Source: Schistocerca nitens (taxonomy: Eukaryota > Arthropoda > Insecta > Orthoptera > Acrididae). From it: a stretch of 64,000 bases of DNA. A program made the translations under genes and the position numbers. Under the pieces are notes generated by a model. The model was not told the origin of the DNA, did no database searches, and saw nothing but the letters and a program-made list of their open reading frames with translations. This document shows positions 33,192-42,934 of this stretch, one piece after another. Numbering within the stretch: the first letter of the stretch is position 1; each line of letters opens with the position of its first letter. The stretch lies in assembly GCF_023898315.1 (NCBI RefSeq), contig NC_064615.1:731831450-731895449 (forward strand). Reading direction: 5' to 3'.

Positions 33192-36100
33192 GTTGTTGTT
33201 GTTGTGGTCTTCAGTCCTGAGACTGGTTTGATGCAGCTCTCCATGCTACTATATCCTGTGCAGGCTTCTTCATCTCCCAGTACATACTGCAACCTACATC
33301 CTTCTGAATCTGTTTAGTGTATTCATCTCTTGGTCTCCCTCTACGATTTTTACCCTCCACGCTGCCCTCCAATACTAAATTGGTGATCCCTTTATGCCTC
33401 AGAACATGTCCCACCAACCGATCCCTTCTTCTACTCAAGTTGTGCCACAAACTTCTCTTCTCCCCAATTCTATTCAACACCTCCTCATTAGTTATATGAT
33501 CTACCCATCTAATCTTCAGCATTCTTCTGTAGCACCACATTTCGAAAGCTTCTATTCTCTTCTTGTCCAGACTATTTATCGTTCATGTTTCACATCCATA
33601 CATGGCTACACTCCATACAAATACTTTCAGAAACGACTTCCTGACACTTAAATCTATACTTGATGTTAACAAATTCCTCTTCTTCAGAAACGCTTTCCTT
33701 CCCATTGCCAGTCTACATTTTATATTCTCTCTACTTCGACCAACATCAGTTATTTTGCTCCCCAAATAGCAAATCTCCTTTACTACTTTAAGTGTCTCAT
33801 TTGCTAATCTAATTCCCTCAGCATCACCCGACTTAATTCGACTACATTCCATTATCCTCGTTTTGCTTTTGTTGTTGTTCATCTTATATCCTCCTTTCAA
33901 GACACTGTCAATTCCGTTCAACTGCTCTTCCAAGTCCTTTGCTGTGTCTGACAGAATCACAATGTCATCGGCGAACATTAATGTTTTTATTTCTTCTCCA
34001 TGGATTTTAATACCTACTCCGAATTTTTCTTTCGTTTCCTTTACTGCTTGCTCAATATACAGATTGAACAACATTGGGGATAGGCTACAATCCTGTCTCA
34101 CTCCCTTCCCAACCTCTGCTTCCCTTTCATGTCCCTCGACTCTTATAACAGCCATCTGGTTTCTGTACAAATTGTAAATAGCCTTTCGCTCCCTGTGTTT
34201 TACCCCTGCCACCTTTAGAATTAAAAAGAGAGTATTCCAGTCAACATTGTCATAAGCTTTCTCTAAGTCTACAAATACTAGAAACGTAGGTTTGCCTTTC
34301 CTTAATCTAGCTTCTAGGATAAGTCGTAAGGTCAGTATTGCCTCACGTGTTCCAATATTTCTACGGAATCCAAACTGATCTTCCCCGTGGTCGGCTTCTA
34401 CCAGTTTTTCCATTCGTCTGTAAAGAATTCGCGTTAGTATTTTGCAACCGTGACTTATTAAACTGATTGTTTGGTAATATTCACATCTGTCAGCACCTGC
34501 TTTCTTTGGGATTGGAATTATTATATTCTTCTTGAAGTCTGAGGGTATTTCGCCTGTCTCATACATCTTGCTCACCAGATGGTAGAGTTTTGTCAGGACT
34601 GGCTCTCCCAAGGCCGTCAGTAGTTCTAATGGAATGTTGTCTACTCCCGGGGCCTTGTTTCGATTCAGGTCTTTCAGTGCTCTATCAAACTCTTCACGCA
34701 GTATCATATCTCCTATTTCATCTTCATCTACATCCTCTTCCATTTCCATAATATTGTCCTCAAGTACACTGTCCTTGTATAGACCCTCTATATACTCCTT
34801 CCACCTTTCTGCTTTCCCTTCTTTGCTTAGAACTGGGTTTCCATCTGAGCTCTTGATATTCATACAAGTGGTTCTCTTTGCTCCAAAGGTGTCTTTAATT
34901 TTCCTGTAGGCAGTATCTATCTTACCCCTAGTGAGATAAGCCTCTACATCCTTACATTTGTCCTCTAGCCATCCCTGCTTAGCCATTTTGCACTTCCTGT
35001 CGATCTCATTTTTGAGACGTTTGTATTCCTTTTTACCTGCTTCATTTACTGCATTTTTATATTTTCTCCTTTCATCAATTAAATTCAAAATTTCTTCTGT
35101 TACCCAAGGATTTCTACTAGCCCTTGTCTTTTCACCTACTAGATCCTTTGCTGCCTTCACTACTTCATCTCTCAAAGCTACCCATTCTTCTTCTACTGTA
35201 TTTCTTTCCCCCATTCTTGTCAATTGTTCCCTTATGCTCTCCCCGAAACTCTGTACAACCTCTGGTTCTTTCAGTTTATCCAGGTCCCATCTCCTTAAAT
35301 TCCTACCTTTTTGCAGTTTCTTCAGTTTTAATCTACAGTTCATAACCAATAGATTGTGGTCAGAGTCCACATCTGCCCCTGGAAACGTCTTACAATTTAA
35401 AACCTGGTTCCTAAATCTCTGCCTTGCCATTATATAATCTATCTGAAACCTGTCAGTATCTCCAGGCTTCTTCCATGTACATAACCTTCTTTTATGATTC
35501 TTGAACCAAATGTTAGCTATGATGAAGTGCTCTGTGCAAAATTCTATCAGGCGGCTTCCTCTTTCATTTCTTAGCCCCAATCCATATTCACCTACTACGT
35601 TTCCTTCTCTCCCTTTTCCTAATACCGAATTCCAGTCACCCATTACTATTAAATTTTCCTCCTTCACTATCTGAATAATTTCTTTTATTTCATCATACAT
35701 TTCTTCAATTTCTTCGTCATCTGCAGAGCTAGTTGGCATATAGACTTGTACTACTGTAGTAGGCGTGGGCTTTGTGTCTATCGTGGCCACAATAATGCGT
35801 TCACTATGCTGTTTTGTAGTAGCTTACCCGCAATCCTATATTTTTATTTATTATTAAACCTACTCCTGCATTACCCCTATTTGATTTTGTATTTATAACC
35901 TTGTATTCGCCTGGCCAAAAGGCTTGTTCCTCCTGCCAGCAAACTTCACTAATTCCTACTATATCTAACTTTAACGTATCAATTTCCCTTTTTAAATTTT
36001 GTAACTTACCAGCTCGATTAAGGGATCTGACATTCCACGCTGCGTAGAACGCCAGTTTTCTTTCTCCTGATAACGACGTCCTCCAGAGTAGTCCCCGCCC

Positions 36101-36471
36101 GGAGTTCGGGATGGGGGACTATTTTACCTCCGGAATATTTTACCCAAGAGGACGCCATCATCATTTAACCGTACAGTAAAGCTGCATGCCCTCGGGAAAA
36201 ATTACGGCTGTAGTTTCCCCTTGCTTTCAGCCGTTCACAGTACCTGCACAGCAAGGCCGTTTTGGTTAGTGTTACAAGGCCAGATCAGTCAATCGTCCAG
36301 ACTGTTACCCCTGCAACTACTGAAAAGGCTGCTGCTCCTCTTCAGGAACCACACGTTTGTCTGGCCTCGCAACAGATACCCCTCCATTGTGGTTGCACCT
36401 ATGGTACGGCTATCTGTATCGCTGAGGCACGCAACCCTCCCCACCAACGGCAAGGTCCATGTTTCTTGGGG
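33192..36471 (-). mobile_element. RTE-like LINE, best-preserved copy (RTE-C)
   Basis: A 3.28-kb minus-strand insertion with perfect 10-bp target duplications GGAATGTACT. It runs from the conserved leader (right end, ending in the CCCCCC/CCAAGAAACATGG text) to a CAACAACAACAA tail at the left end. Almost the whole protein is open, and it is the youngest-looking long element in the window, but two clear lesions remain (see pseudogene). It lies antisense inside a Tx1-like LINE. Confidence 0.95.
33226..36150 (-). pseudogene. RTE endonuclease-reverse transcriptase, two main lesions
   Basis: A 735-codon open stretch (33583-35790) covers most of the endonuclease and the entire RT. Endonuclease motifs are intact: VMGDWNSVLGKGREGN, DTDRFQIDYIM and DVDSDHNLLVMN. 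RT motifs: NRNKAPGVDNIPLELL, FVDLEKAYDNVDW, then VRQDCSLSPMLF (usual RQGCSLSP, Gly to Asp), then LMFADDIVILSDT with the catalytic FADD. The N-terminal endonuclease is out of frame because of an extra T in a four-T run (35812-35815; copy D has three). At about 33583 a TGA replaces the Trp of ETW; the rest of the C-terminal domain (33211-33582) is open and ends AWRAASNQSQD. Confidence 0.92.
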
Positions 36472-36481
36472 GGAATGTACT

Positions 36482-38560
36482 ATGGTGCTGTATTCCCCAG
36501 AGCATCAAGCGATGGTGACCTGTGCCAAGGCTACACCACTGGAAGACTTTGGTTAACTTTTTACGATTGATGGTTGACGGCGTTTAGATAACGAACGTGA
36601 TATAGGGCTTGCGCTACACACATATTATGTTACACTGCACTCTGCGCAACGTCGTCACCCCACCACCATTGCGGCAGTCTCCCGACTTTCCTTTGGCTCG
36701 TTTTTTGGGGATGCAATAATGGATATACTCGCCGATGTTAGGGAGCGTGATGCTATCACGACGGCTTCTAGCAAGCTGGCCAGCCCTGACGGCCTCCTAC
36801 AAGAGTTTTATCGGACATTTCGTCTCCTATTAGTACTGGCATGGACGGAAATTTGTCAACATTTTGTCACCTATCGTGCAGATCCCCGACGATTTCCTCG
36901 ACGGTTTCCTCATTCCCATCCGCAAGCCTCAGGGTACATAGTCCCTTGACGTCGCTCAGCGCCGACAGGCATATCTTTACACCGCTGTTGGCTACACAGC
37001 TTAACCGGACGGCGTGGTACGTGGCTTCCTCTGATCAAATCTGTTGTGGCAGTGCTAATAATATTCTCACTGCCCTTTGCCCTATTGAGACGTAATCGCT
37101 CTTGCTGGGCTTTTAGCCGCTCTTTACTTCAGGCAGGCTTTCGACTACCTGGAAGGGGAGCTCCGCATTGTGGGATACCCTGATACTACCGTCAAAGTCG
37201 TAGTGCGTCTCCTTCGCCGGCTCTATAGTGGCCATCTCGCGCCTTCCATCTTGATCTATCGTTCAGTGCGCCAAGGCTGCCCGCTATCAGCACTATCGTA
37301 TGCTTTTGCCATGGAATTGTTCCTCTGCGGCCTCCATCAACGCCTCTCTAGGAAATCTCTTGGTGACCACGTATTTTGCTGCCCTGCTTATGTAGATGAT
37401 CTCGTCCTCGTTCTTTATAGTGATGCCGAAGTCAGGGGGTCCTTGGCGCGTGTTACCACCTACGGCGATGCTTCTAGTAGCTGCTTTAATGTCCAAAAAC
37501 TGACTGCTGTGTCTGTAGGTGCAGTGCTTCCTGACGTCAGCTCTGCTGCATTGGGTGTAGCTGCTACTGTCCGATGGTTAGGACTCGATTTCGTGGGTGA
37601 TCTGCGGCGCACGATAGCCCTCAACGGCCGCCGCCTACTGTCCCAATTACGAGCTGAACTCCTAGATCATCATTTATGAGCCCTTGATCTCCTGCAACGG
37701 ACGCAATATGTTAATGTATATTTGACATCATGTATCCTCCATATGGCACAGACACTCCCCCTTCCACCCTCCATGGTCCGATACATGCTGGCATCATTGG
37801 GTTCGTACGTCTGCCAAGGCTTGTTCAAAATTCAGTACGAGACCCTCACACTCCCACAGTGCAGCGGCGGTTTAGGCCTGTATCAAGTCCCTGACAGACC
37901 TATAGCCTTTTTCGTCAGCTCTCGGATAGTGCTGTGGTGACATTGTCCCACAAGCCTCACCAGCCCCTTGTGAGACCGTCGCTCCATGCTCTCTCTCAGC
38001 CACTATACAGCTTTCCGACGTGCCGCTGCCCTTCTTTTACTTTCGCTTTTTTTCCTCGAACTGAGCTATGTACGTAATGTGCTATTGCCAATGCACTTGA
38101 TAAACATGAGGTGGTCTATGACTTTCCTCAGCAGAACAGGATACCGAATGTGATTGAGGGTAAGCACACCCACGTCTACTCGAGAGTCTGGCGATAGATG
38201 TGTGCCCCTTAATTTGCCACTCAAGTCCAGTCTGCATGGTAGGTTACTGTGAGTGGGAAGCAAGTGTGCTGGTCAGTCCACCATGGGATTCACCTTCCAG
38301 ACACCTTGATGTGTGATGCCTTTGATTTTCTGGACACAGATGAGCAATGTCTGGTGTGCGGGTCGGCCATAGGTGTCTGGTTCTTGGCGCAACAGATGCT
38401 GGCCTTTATACTCGTCGACTCCTCATCAGATACCTCCTCACTTTCTCCTCCTTCCGGATCTGGAATACTTCCCGTAAACAAAGAGGAGATTTATGAAGTG
38501 GACTTGTGGACACACGGTTCACTACTTGTTTGCTGATGACGAGAAAAATGTCCTTGATTT
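36482..38560 (+). pseudogene. Tx1-like LINE reverse transcriptase and C-terminal domain, broken
   Basis: Continuation of the element after RTE-C. KLASPDGLLQEFYRTF (RT motif with PDGL) is near 36780, DQICCGSANNILTALC near 37040, VRQGCPLSALSYAFAMELFL near 37265 and AYVDDLVLVLYSDAE near 37385 (catalytic YVDD box). A 169-codon open stretch spans 37170-37679. Downstream, MAQTLPLPPSMVRYMLASLG and LTLPQCSGGLGLYQVPDRP (37740-37900), then DTDEQCLVCGSAIGVWF near 38330, correspond to the C-terminal region with its Cys/His text. Frame changes occur at about 36950, 37100, 37680 and 38000. It cannot be expressed as one protein. Confidence 0.7.
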
Positions 38561-38690
38561 TTGGCAATTCCTTAATGAATGACATTGTGCAGTTGTTTGT
38601 TTTGTTAACCCATACCGGAGTTGGGTTGTTATTGCAATGAGCAGTTGACTGACGAATTTTCTACTCTAAGTACTGATTGTCTGGCCATTG

Positions 38691-38985
38691 GAATCATTTC
38701 TGAGACAATATGCAAGGATAATCTCGCCGAGTGTGCGAATTGACACTCCCTCCTGCACGGTATGTCTTTCCTTCAATGCGTGGTGGTGTAAAAAATTTAA
38801 AGAAAATAAAACTTGTGCCTTTGATTTGCTTTGTGCTTCTACTAGTCCTGATTCCCTACGGTTTCCTTGGTTCCAGAGAGAGGGAACGGGACATGGTGGC
38901 CAGGTCTCGAGCTGCGACGCCTTCCGACTTGGCTCATGCCTCTCCCTCTGTCCTTTCAGTGGCGGAAAGGTTCGCGTGAAAAAAA
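38691..38985. other. Unassigned
   Basis: No family recognised. A CTTTCAG at about 38960 resembles a splice acceptor but leads into an A run. Confidence 0.3.
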
Positions 38986-38988
38986 AAA

Positions 38989-39113
38989 GTTGGTAGAGCA
39001 CTTATCCGCAAAAGGCAAAGGTCACAAGGGAAAAAAGTTGGTAGAGCACACACCCGCGAAAGGCAAAGGTCCCCGAGTTCGAGTTTTCGTCCGGCATACA
39101 GTTTTAATCTTCC
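38989..39113 (+). repeat. tRNA-like repeat with tandemly duplicated 5' half
   Basis: Plus-strand relative of the repeat at 30.2 kb. The A-box text GTTGGTAGAGCAC and GCAAAGGTC occur twice with a 48-bp period (from 38989 and from 39037); only the second unit continues into the B-box-like GAGTTCGAGTTTTCGTCCGG and on to the ACAGTTTTAATCTTCCAG flank. Too degraded to be a functional tRNA. Confidence 0.7.
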
Positions 39114-39600
39114 AGTATGTTCTATAACTTTTTTGTTCCAGTTTGTAAATATCTTACTTAAAACTGAAACTCTTTATGTACAGAGAGTAAAAATGAATTT
39201 TCCTTTTATTTGACAGCATGTAATCAGAAAACTCACTGAAAATGCTGTAAATTCAGCGAAACGGGTAGATAAGAAAAAGGTGCAGTCGTATCGACAACGC
39301 GGACGCCGGATTAAGATAAAATTTTGTTCACTCTGTTGTAACGGCGACCGGAACGGTCGTGGGGTTTTAGCGACGGAAACGCGGCGGGACCCGCGGAGCG
39401 GCCCGCGAACAACAACACAACGGGAGAGGACTGACACGACCAACGAAGGACCTTACGACACAACAAGAACAGACAACAGAGTCACGAACCAAACAAGACA
39501 ATCACGTCCACTCATAAAGAAAACACGAGAGTCAATACGCTGTCTAATGAGAGGCGATATGTCCTGAGACGCACGCGAGGTTAGACTGGCAGGCTGAGCT
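39114..39600. other. Unassigned, GC-richer patch
   Basis: 39280-39567 is Arg-rich in the plus frame (RDPRSGPRTTTQRERTD) without recognisable domain; it looks like repeat-derived sequence. A small palindrome CGACCGGAACGGTCG lies near 39345. Confidence 0.3.
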
Positions 39601-39627
39601 TTTTTCTTCCTTTATTGTGATTTAATT

Positions 39628-39650
39628 CCCCTGCCCCATATGGGCAGGGG
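39628..39650. terminator. Hairpin near LINE 3' end
   Basis: CCCCTGCCC and GGGCAGGGG form a perfect 9-bp stem around a 5-nt loop, just upstream (minus strand) of the AATAAA and A-rich tail. It may be a structural element of the LINE 3' UTR, for example for RT recognition. It is not a bacterial-type terminator; the type label is only the nearest available. Confidence 0.4.
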
Positions 39651-39945
39651 AGGGCTGTCAGTGGCACAATCCGCCGCTCTTCAGCCGAGTGACATGACAA
39701 ATAAAATAAGAATAAAATGGTACATATATAAGGCGATAAAAAAGGGGAACATAAAACAGAGTATAGGGAGAAATTGGAGGTAAAAATAGATTGACATGGA
39801 GACATTCATGGGGGACAGTTAAAAAAGTCACCAGAAAGTTAAAAAAAACACAGTTGGCGATTCGTAAAACACAGAGAAGACACTGAATGGACATGCACAG
39901 GTTAAAAGTCAGCCACAGTATTAAAAACACTCCAGAACAACACAC

Positions 39946-40560
39946 TTAAAACCCACTTGTAGCGCACACGACGAAGAATAAAACTGCCAGGTGGGACCTG
40001 CCGAGGGAAAGAATAGCCGCTGTCGGCATAACCCGTGGGTCGATGTCCATCCTGGCATCCACACCTTCTTGCAAGGTCGGTCGATGATTATCTTCAGGTG
40101 GGGGCGCCGTTGTAGAGGCCGGATCCTGTACTGCAGAATCCATCATGGTCTCGCTATCGGGGGCGGCTATCGGACTAATGTGGTCAGCATCAGAAAGGGT
40201 TGCTGCCCGTGCAACTTCGGCGTAATTGAGAGGAAGGGTCGTCACCGTAGAAGGAGTCATAGATTCACCTGTCGGGATTTGAGTAAGCCGTCGTCGGAGA
40301 CAACCCGACCGGACGTGCCCTTCTTGGCTACGACCAGAGCAAGTGCGTGGCTGACCGTCATACATTATGATCGCCCTACATCCGCCGATGACAAGATATG
40401 ACGGTACATGTTTGGTCAGTTCAATTTTGATCTGTCTTACCCCGTTAAGAACGGGGTACGTTGTAAAGGTGGTTCCGCCGGCCAGAGTGGCCGTGCGGGT
40501 GGAAAAGGAGGGGAGAGCAAGGGGCAGCAGGGCAAGCGGCGGGATGAAGAGAGTAGGGGC
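39946..40560 (-). pseudogene. Jockey-like ORF1 (gag-like) C-terminal segment
   Basis: Open minus-strand frame with VPSYLVIGGCRAIIMYDGQP, then TCSGRSQEGHVRSGCLRRRL, a CCHC zinc-knuckle layout (C-x2-C-x4-H-x4-C) whose second Cys is Arg. Downstream LNYAEVARAATLSDADHISP and a Pro/Asp-rich tail. Upstream, beyond about 40560, the frame runs into Pro/Ser/Leu-rich text that belongs to the other fragment. ORF1 proteins bind LINE RNA. The mutated knuckle and lack of a start make this nonfunctional. Confidence 0.65.
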
Positions 40561-40746
40561 GTCAGCGGGTACACGAAGAGGCAGGAGACACGTGGAGCGG
40601 GAGATGAAGAGGGAAGACAGGGCAGGAGGGAGTGCAGAGACACTGAAAGGGGGCACAAGAGAGGGAGGGGGAGTAGGAGGGGGAAGCCGCTCAGGAGGAT
40701 GGAGGGGGAGAAGAGGGAGCCCTGAGGAGGAGGCAGGAATAAGGGG

Positions 40747-41575
40747 TTAGAGTTGGTAGGAAGGGTAGATGTGAGGGCGAAGCTCATCATCCGGGAGGGG
40801 TAGATGGTGAAAGTTGCATTGGGAAAGGAGAGGGAGGGTGTGGAGATGGAGAGAGGGTGGGACACAACGGTAAAGCCGTGGCAACTGGTTGTGGGTGGAG
40901 AGGAAGGGAGACACCAGAGGGTGAGGGGGACCAAGGCGGTGAACAATATATAGGGTGCAGATGTGTTGAAGGATAAGGAGGAGGTGGGGGAAGGGGATGA
41001 GATCGTAGAGGATGCGCATGGGGGACGGAAGGCAGATGCGGAAGGTGAGGCGGAGCACATGGCGTTCGAAGATTTGGAGGAATTTATAGAACCTGGGAGG
41101 GGCGGAAATCCAAGCCACACTGGCATAACAGAGGATGGGGCGGATCAAGGATTTGTAGGTGTGAAGGATGGTGGCAGGATGAAGACCCCACATCCGGCTG
41201 GACAGGATTTTCAGGAGGTGGAGGCGGTTGTGAGCTTTTTGTTGGGTGGTAAGGAGATGGGATGTCCAGGTGAAGTGGCGGTCGAGTGTGAGGCCAAGGT
41301 ATTTGAGGGTAGGAGTGAGGTGGATAGGACGGCCATAAATGGCGAGGTAGAAATCATGGAGGCGGAAGGAGCTGGTGGTGCGGCCTATGATGATCGCCTG
41401 GGTCTTGGAGGGATTAATATGAAGGAACCACTGGTCATGGTGGGTTTGGAGGGTACGTTGGGACCGTTGAAGGGCAGGAGAAAGGGCAAGGAAGGCGGTG
41501 TCATCAGCAAACTGGAGAAGATAAACAGGTGGGGGAGGTTTGGGCATATCAGGCTGAGCGACAGGCAGGCGCTTA
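40747..41575 (-). pseudogene. Jockey-like reverse transcriptase, C-terminal half
   Basis: A 290-codon open minus-strand frame (40747-41625). PPPPVYLLQFADDTAFLALS near 41500 contains the catalytic FADD box. After it, HINPSKTQAIIIGR, LKYLGLTLDRHFTWTSHL (thumb) and TYKSLIRPILCYASVAWISA follow in the order seen in Jockey-group RTs. The fingers and N-terminal palm are missing (before about 41575 the frame has no RT motif) and no endonuclease precedes it, so it is a fragment although the remaining frame is intact. The C-terminal region is rich in Leu, His and Pro. Confidence 0.8.
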
Positions 41576-41775
41576 AGTACTCGATTGGGAACGCCGCTAT
41601 TGGCCGCTGGAACCACGTGTTCCACTGTGGCGCCCTCACTCTAAATGCGGACCAGGAGGCGCGCGCCGCCACAGCTTAACGGCGCGATGGTACAGAGCCC
41701 TCTATGGGTCTTCGACGTCCGTGATGCCTGGCGGGGATTCAAATTACGCGGCGCGCGGTACCAGGCACTCAAGGA

Positions 41776-41878
41776 GCCAACAGCACCCGGTGTTCCCAGG
41801 CGGTCATTCGGGCGCGATGTTGCTTAACTTAAGTGATCGGACGAGAACCGGTCTATTCGACACGGTGTGGCCGTTGGC
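41776..41878 (-). pseudogene. 5S rRNA-like sequence with internal deletion
   Basis: Read on the minus strand it starts GCCAACGGCCACACCGTGT and continues with ACCGGTTCTCGTCCGATCAC, AGTTAAGCAACATCG and GACCGCCTGGGAACACCGGG to GTGCTGTTGGC, matching eukaryotic 5S rRNA end to end except for about 16 missing bases where TTAGTACTTGGATGGGAG is expected. Length is 103 bp against about 120. The A-box region (AGTTAAGC) remains, but the deletion removes part of the internal control C-box, so pol III transcription is unlikely. There is no tandem array. It is either a 5S pseudogene or the head of a 5S-derived (SINE3-type) retroposon. Confidence 0.8.
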
Positions 41879-42235
41879 GCCTCTATACTCTATTGGCACC
41901 CCACAAGGGGCCTTCGGCTGACGTCCTAATACAAACAATCGAAATTTTCGGCCGAAATCGGCCCATATTTCACGCAAAGCGCGTCCTTCCGCAACGGTGG
42001 GTGCCTCGACGGCGATGCTGAGGTTACGCCCGACGCGGCGTCCCAGGAGCGTAGCGATTGCCGAATTAGCAGACCTGTACAAAAACAAATTTTTATATTA
42101 GAAAACACAGACATAGAAGTGAGCTCCAACTGGAAGATGAGTAACAGATAACGTTTGGGTTCGAATAAATGGATACGAAAGACAGTTGGAAGAAGCGCTG
42201 TGCTCGAATGCAGCTACGCGTGCTGCGGGACTCAC
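41879..42235. other. GC-moderate stretch between 5S-like sequence and candidate exon
   Basis: No gene assigned. On the minus strand a TTTGTTTTTGTACAG acceptor-like site lies at about 42079, but the reading frame that would follow from the phase-0 donor of the exon hits a stop at the third codon. Confidence 0.35.
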
Positions 42236-42600
42236 GCGCTTGGAGGCGTCGCCGGGCGGTGGCGCGGAGCCTGTGGGCGAGACGGCGACGGCGGCGGCGG
42301 CGGCGCGGCGGAAGGCCCTGGCCGCGGGGCCAGGGCTGGCGCGGCCCGCCTCCGCCTCCCCGTCGGAGTCGGCGCCGCCGATGTCGAAGCGCAGGAAGCT
42401 GCGCAGCACCTCGGACTCGCGCTGCATGCTGAGCAGCAGCCGCGCCGCCTGCTGCGACGCCGCGTCGTCCCGCTGCCGGCCCCGCCGCGGCGCTTCGCCC
42501 CCCGCGTCGCCCTCCTCGGCCTCCGACGCCGACGCCGCCGTCACCGACAGCGACACAGACCCCAGCTCCGGAGACTCTGGCCGCGACATGGTCGCCACCA
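42150..42600. promoter_or_regulatory. CpG-island-like GC-rich block
   Basis: A sharp rise in G+C with dense CpG, unique in this AT-rich window. It overlaps the candidate first exon on the minus strand. In insects with sparse methylation, such GC-rich blocks often come from coding exons rich in Ala/Arg/Gly rather than promoter islands, so its regulatory role is only possible. Confidence 0.4.
42236..42589 (-). CDS. Candidate host-gene first coding exon
   Basis: Minus-strand frame of 118 codons from an ATG at 42589 (preceded by GCGACC, with A at -3) to a strong splice donor: codons end ASKR and are followed by GTGAGT (42235-42230), phase 0. Third codon positions are overwhelmingly G or C, a sign of coding use. 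The protein begins MSRPESPELGSVSLSVTAAS, has an acidic stretch EAEEGDAGG, a helix-like SQQAARLLLSMQRESEVLRS then FLRFDIGGADSDGE, and an Ala-rich FRRAAAAAVAVSPTG. It looks like a disordered N-terminus with one amphipathic helix; I do not recognise the family. A frame runs on past the donor to a stop at about 42098, but with weaker composition. The remaining exons are not visible in this window. Confidence 0.55.
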
Positions 42601-42934
42601 CCTGTGCAGAACCGCACTGTCACGCATCGACAACTTTGCTGTAGCACCATCTATCAGCTATTCCTACAACAGAAATGCAGATACTGGTACTAAAAATGGG
42701 CTAATGTGTAATCTGTATCGCTACAGTTGTATTGTCCGAGGTGCGACTTCGGACTGCGGCAGCAACAGATACCTCACGCCCCATGGCGAAAGGGGCTGCC
42801 TGCTGGCTATGCCCGCACACCCACCGTCGTCGCGAGTGCACAGATACCGCTTGGCCGTTGCCCCCCTCCCCTCCCCCGGCCGCCCCCCCTCCACCCCCCT
42901 GCATCGGACCTGATCTCAAAAGTTTGTGTGTATA

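Larger units (their letters stand above)
31200..38690 (+). mobile_element. Tx1-like LINE, interrupted by RTE-C
   Basis: A long plus-strand non-LTR element. Parts: probable 5' UTR from about 31200; degraded ORF1-like sequence about 31440-32390 (Pro/Ser/Thr-rich, no intact frame); endonuclease to 33183; then the RTE-C insertion (33192-36471), after which the coding sequence resumes at 36482 with RT and a C-terminal domain to about 38560. The duplicated GGAATGTACT (33182-33191 and 36472-36481) shows that the two halves were one element. Clade is by motif resemblance only. No poly-A tail was identified, so the 3' end is approximate. Confidence 0.65.
39603..41625 (-). mobile_element. Jockey-like LINE pieces in rearranged order
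   Basis: Minus-strand LINE material. Reading 5' to 3' on that strand: RT second half (41575-40747), then an ORF1-type segment with a damaged zinc knuckle (40560-39946), then what looks like a 3' UTR ending in AATTAAATCACAATAAAGG and an A-rich tail at 39603. The canonical order is ORF1, ORF2, 3' UTR, so either two copies are juxtaposed or the locus is rearranged. An AATAAA signal is present. No target duplication found. Confidence 0.7.

Noticed and set aside
33863-35437. Several long plus-strand frames opposite RTE-C
   Set aside because: They are shadows of the minus-strand RTE coding sequence, repeated at the same places opposite copy D.
40963-41679. 238-codon plus-strand open frame opposite the Jockey-like RT
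   Set aside because: It is the antisense of the RT frame with its FADD box; no independent motif.
42069-42090. Splice acceptor-like TTTGTTTTTGTACAG downstream of the candidate exon
   Set aside because: Joined in phase 0 to the exon it gives a stop at the third codon, and the sequence after it has no supporting coding signal.
42155-42913. 252-codon plus-strand open frame in the GC island
   Set aside because: GC-rich DNA lacks stops on both strands. The plus-strand frame has low-complexity Arg/Pro/Ala text and no splice or start support, whereas the minus-strand frame has GC3 bias and a strong donor.
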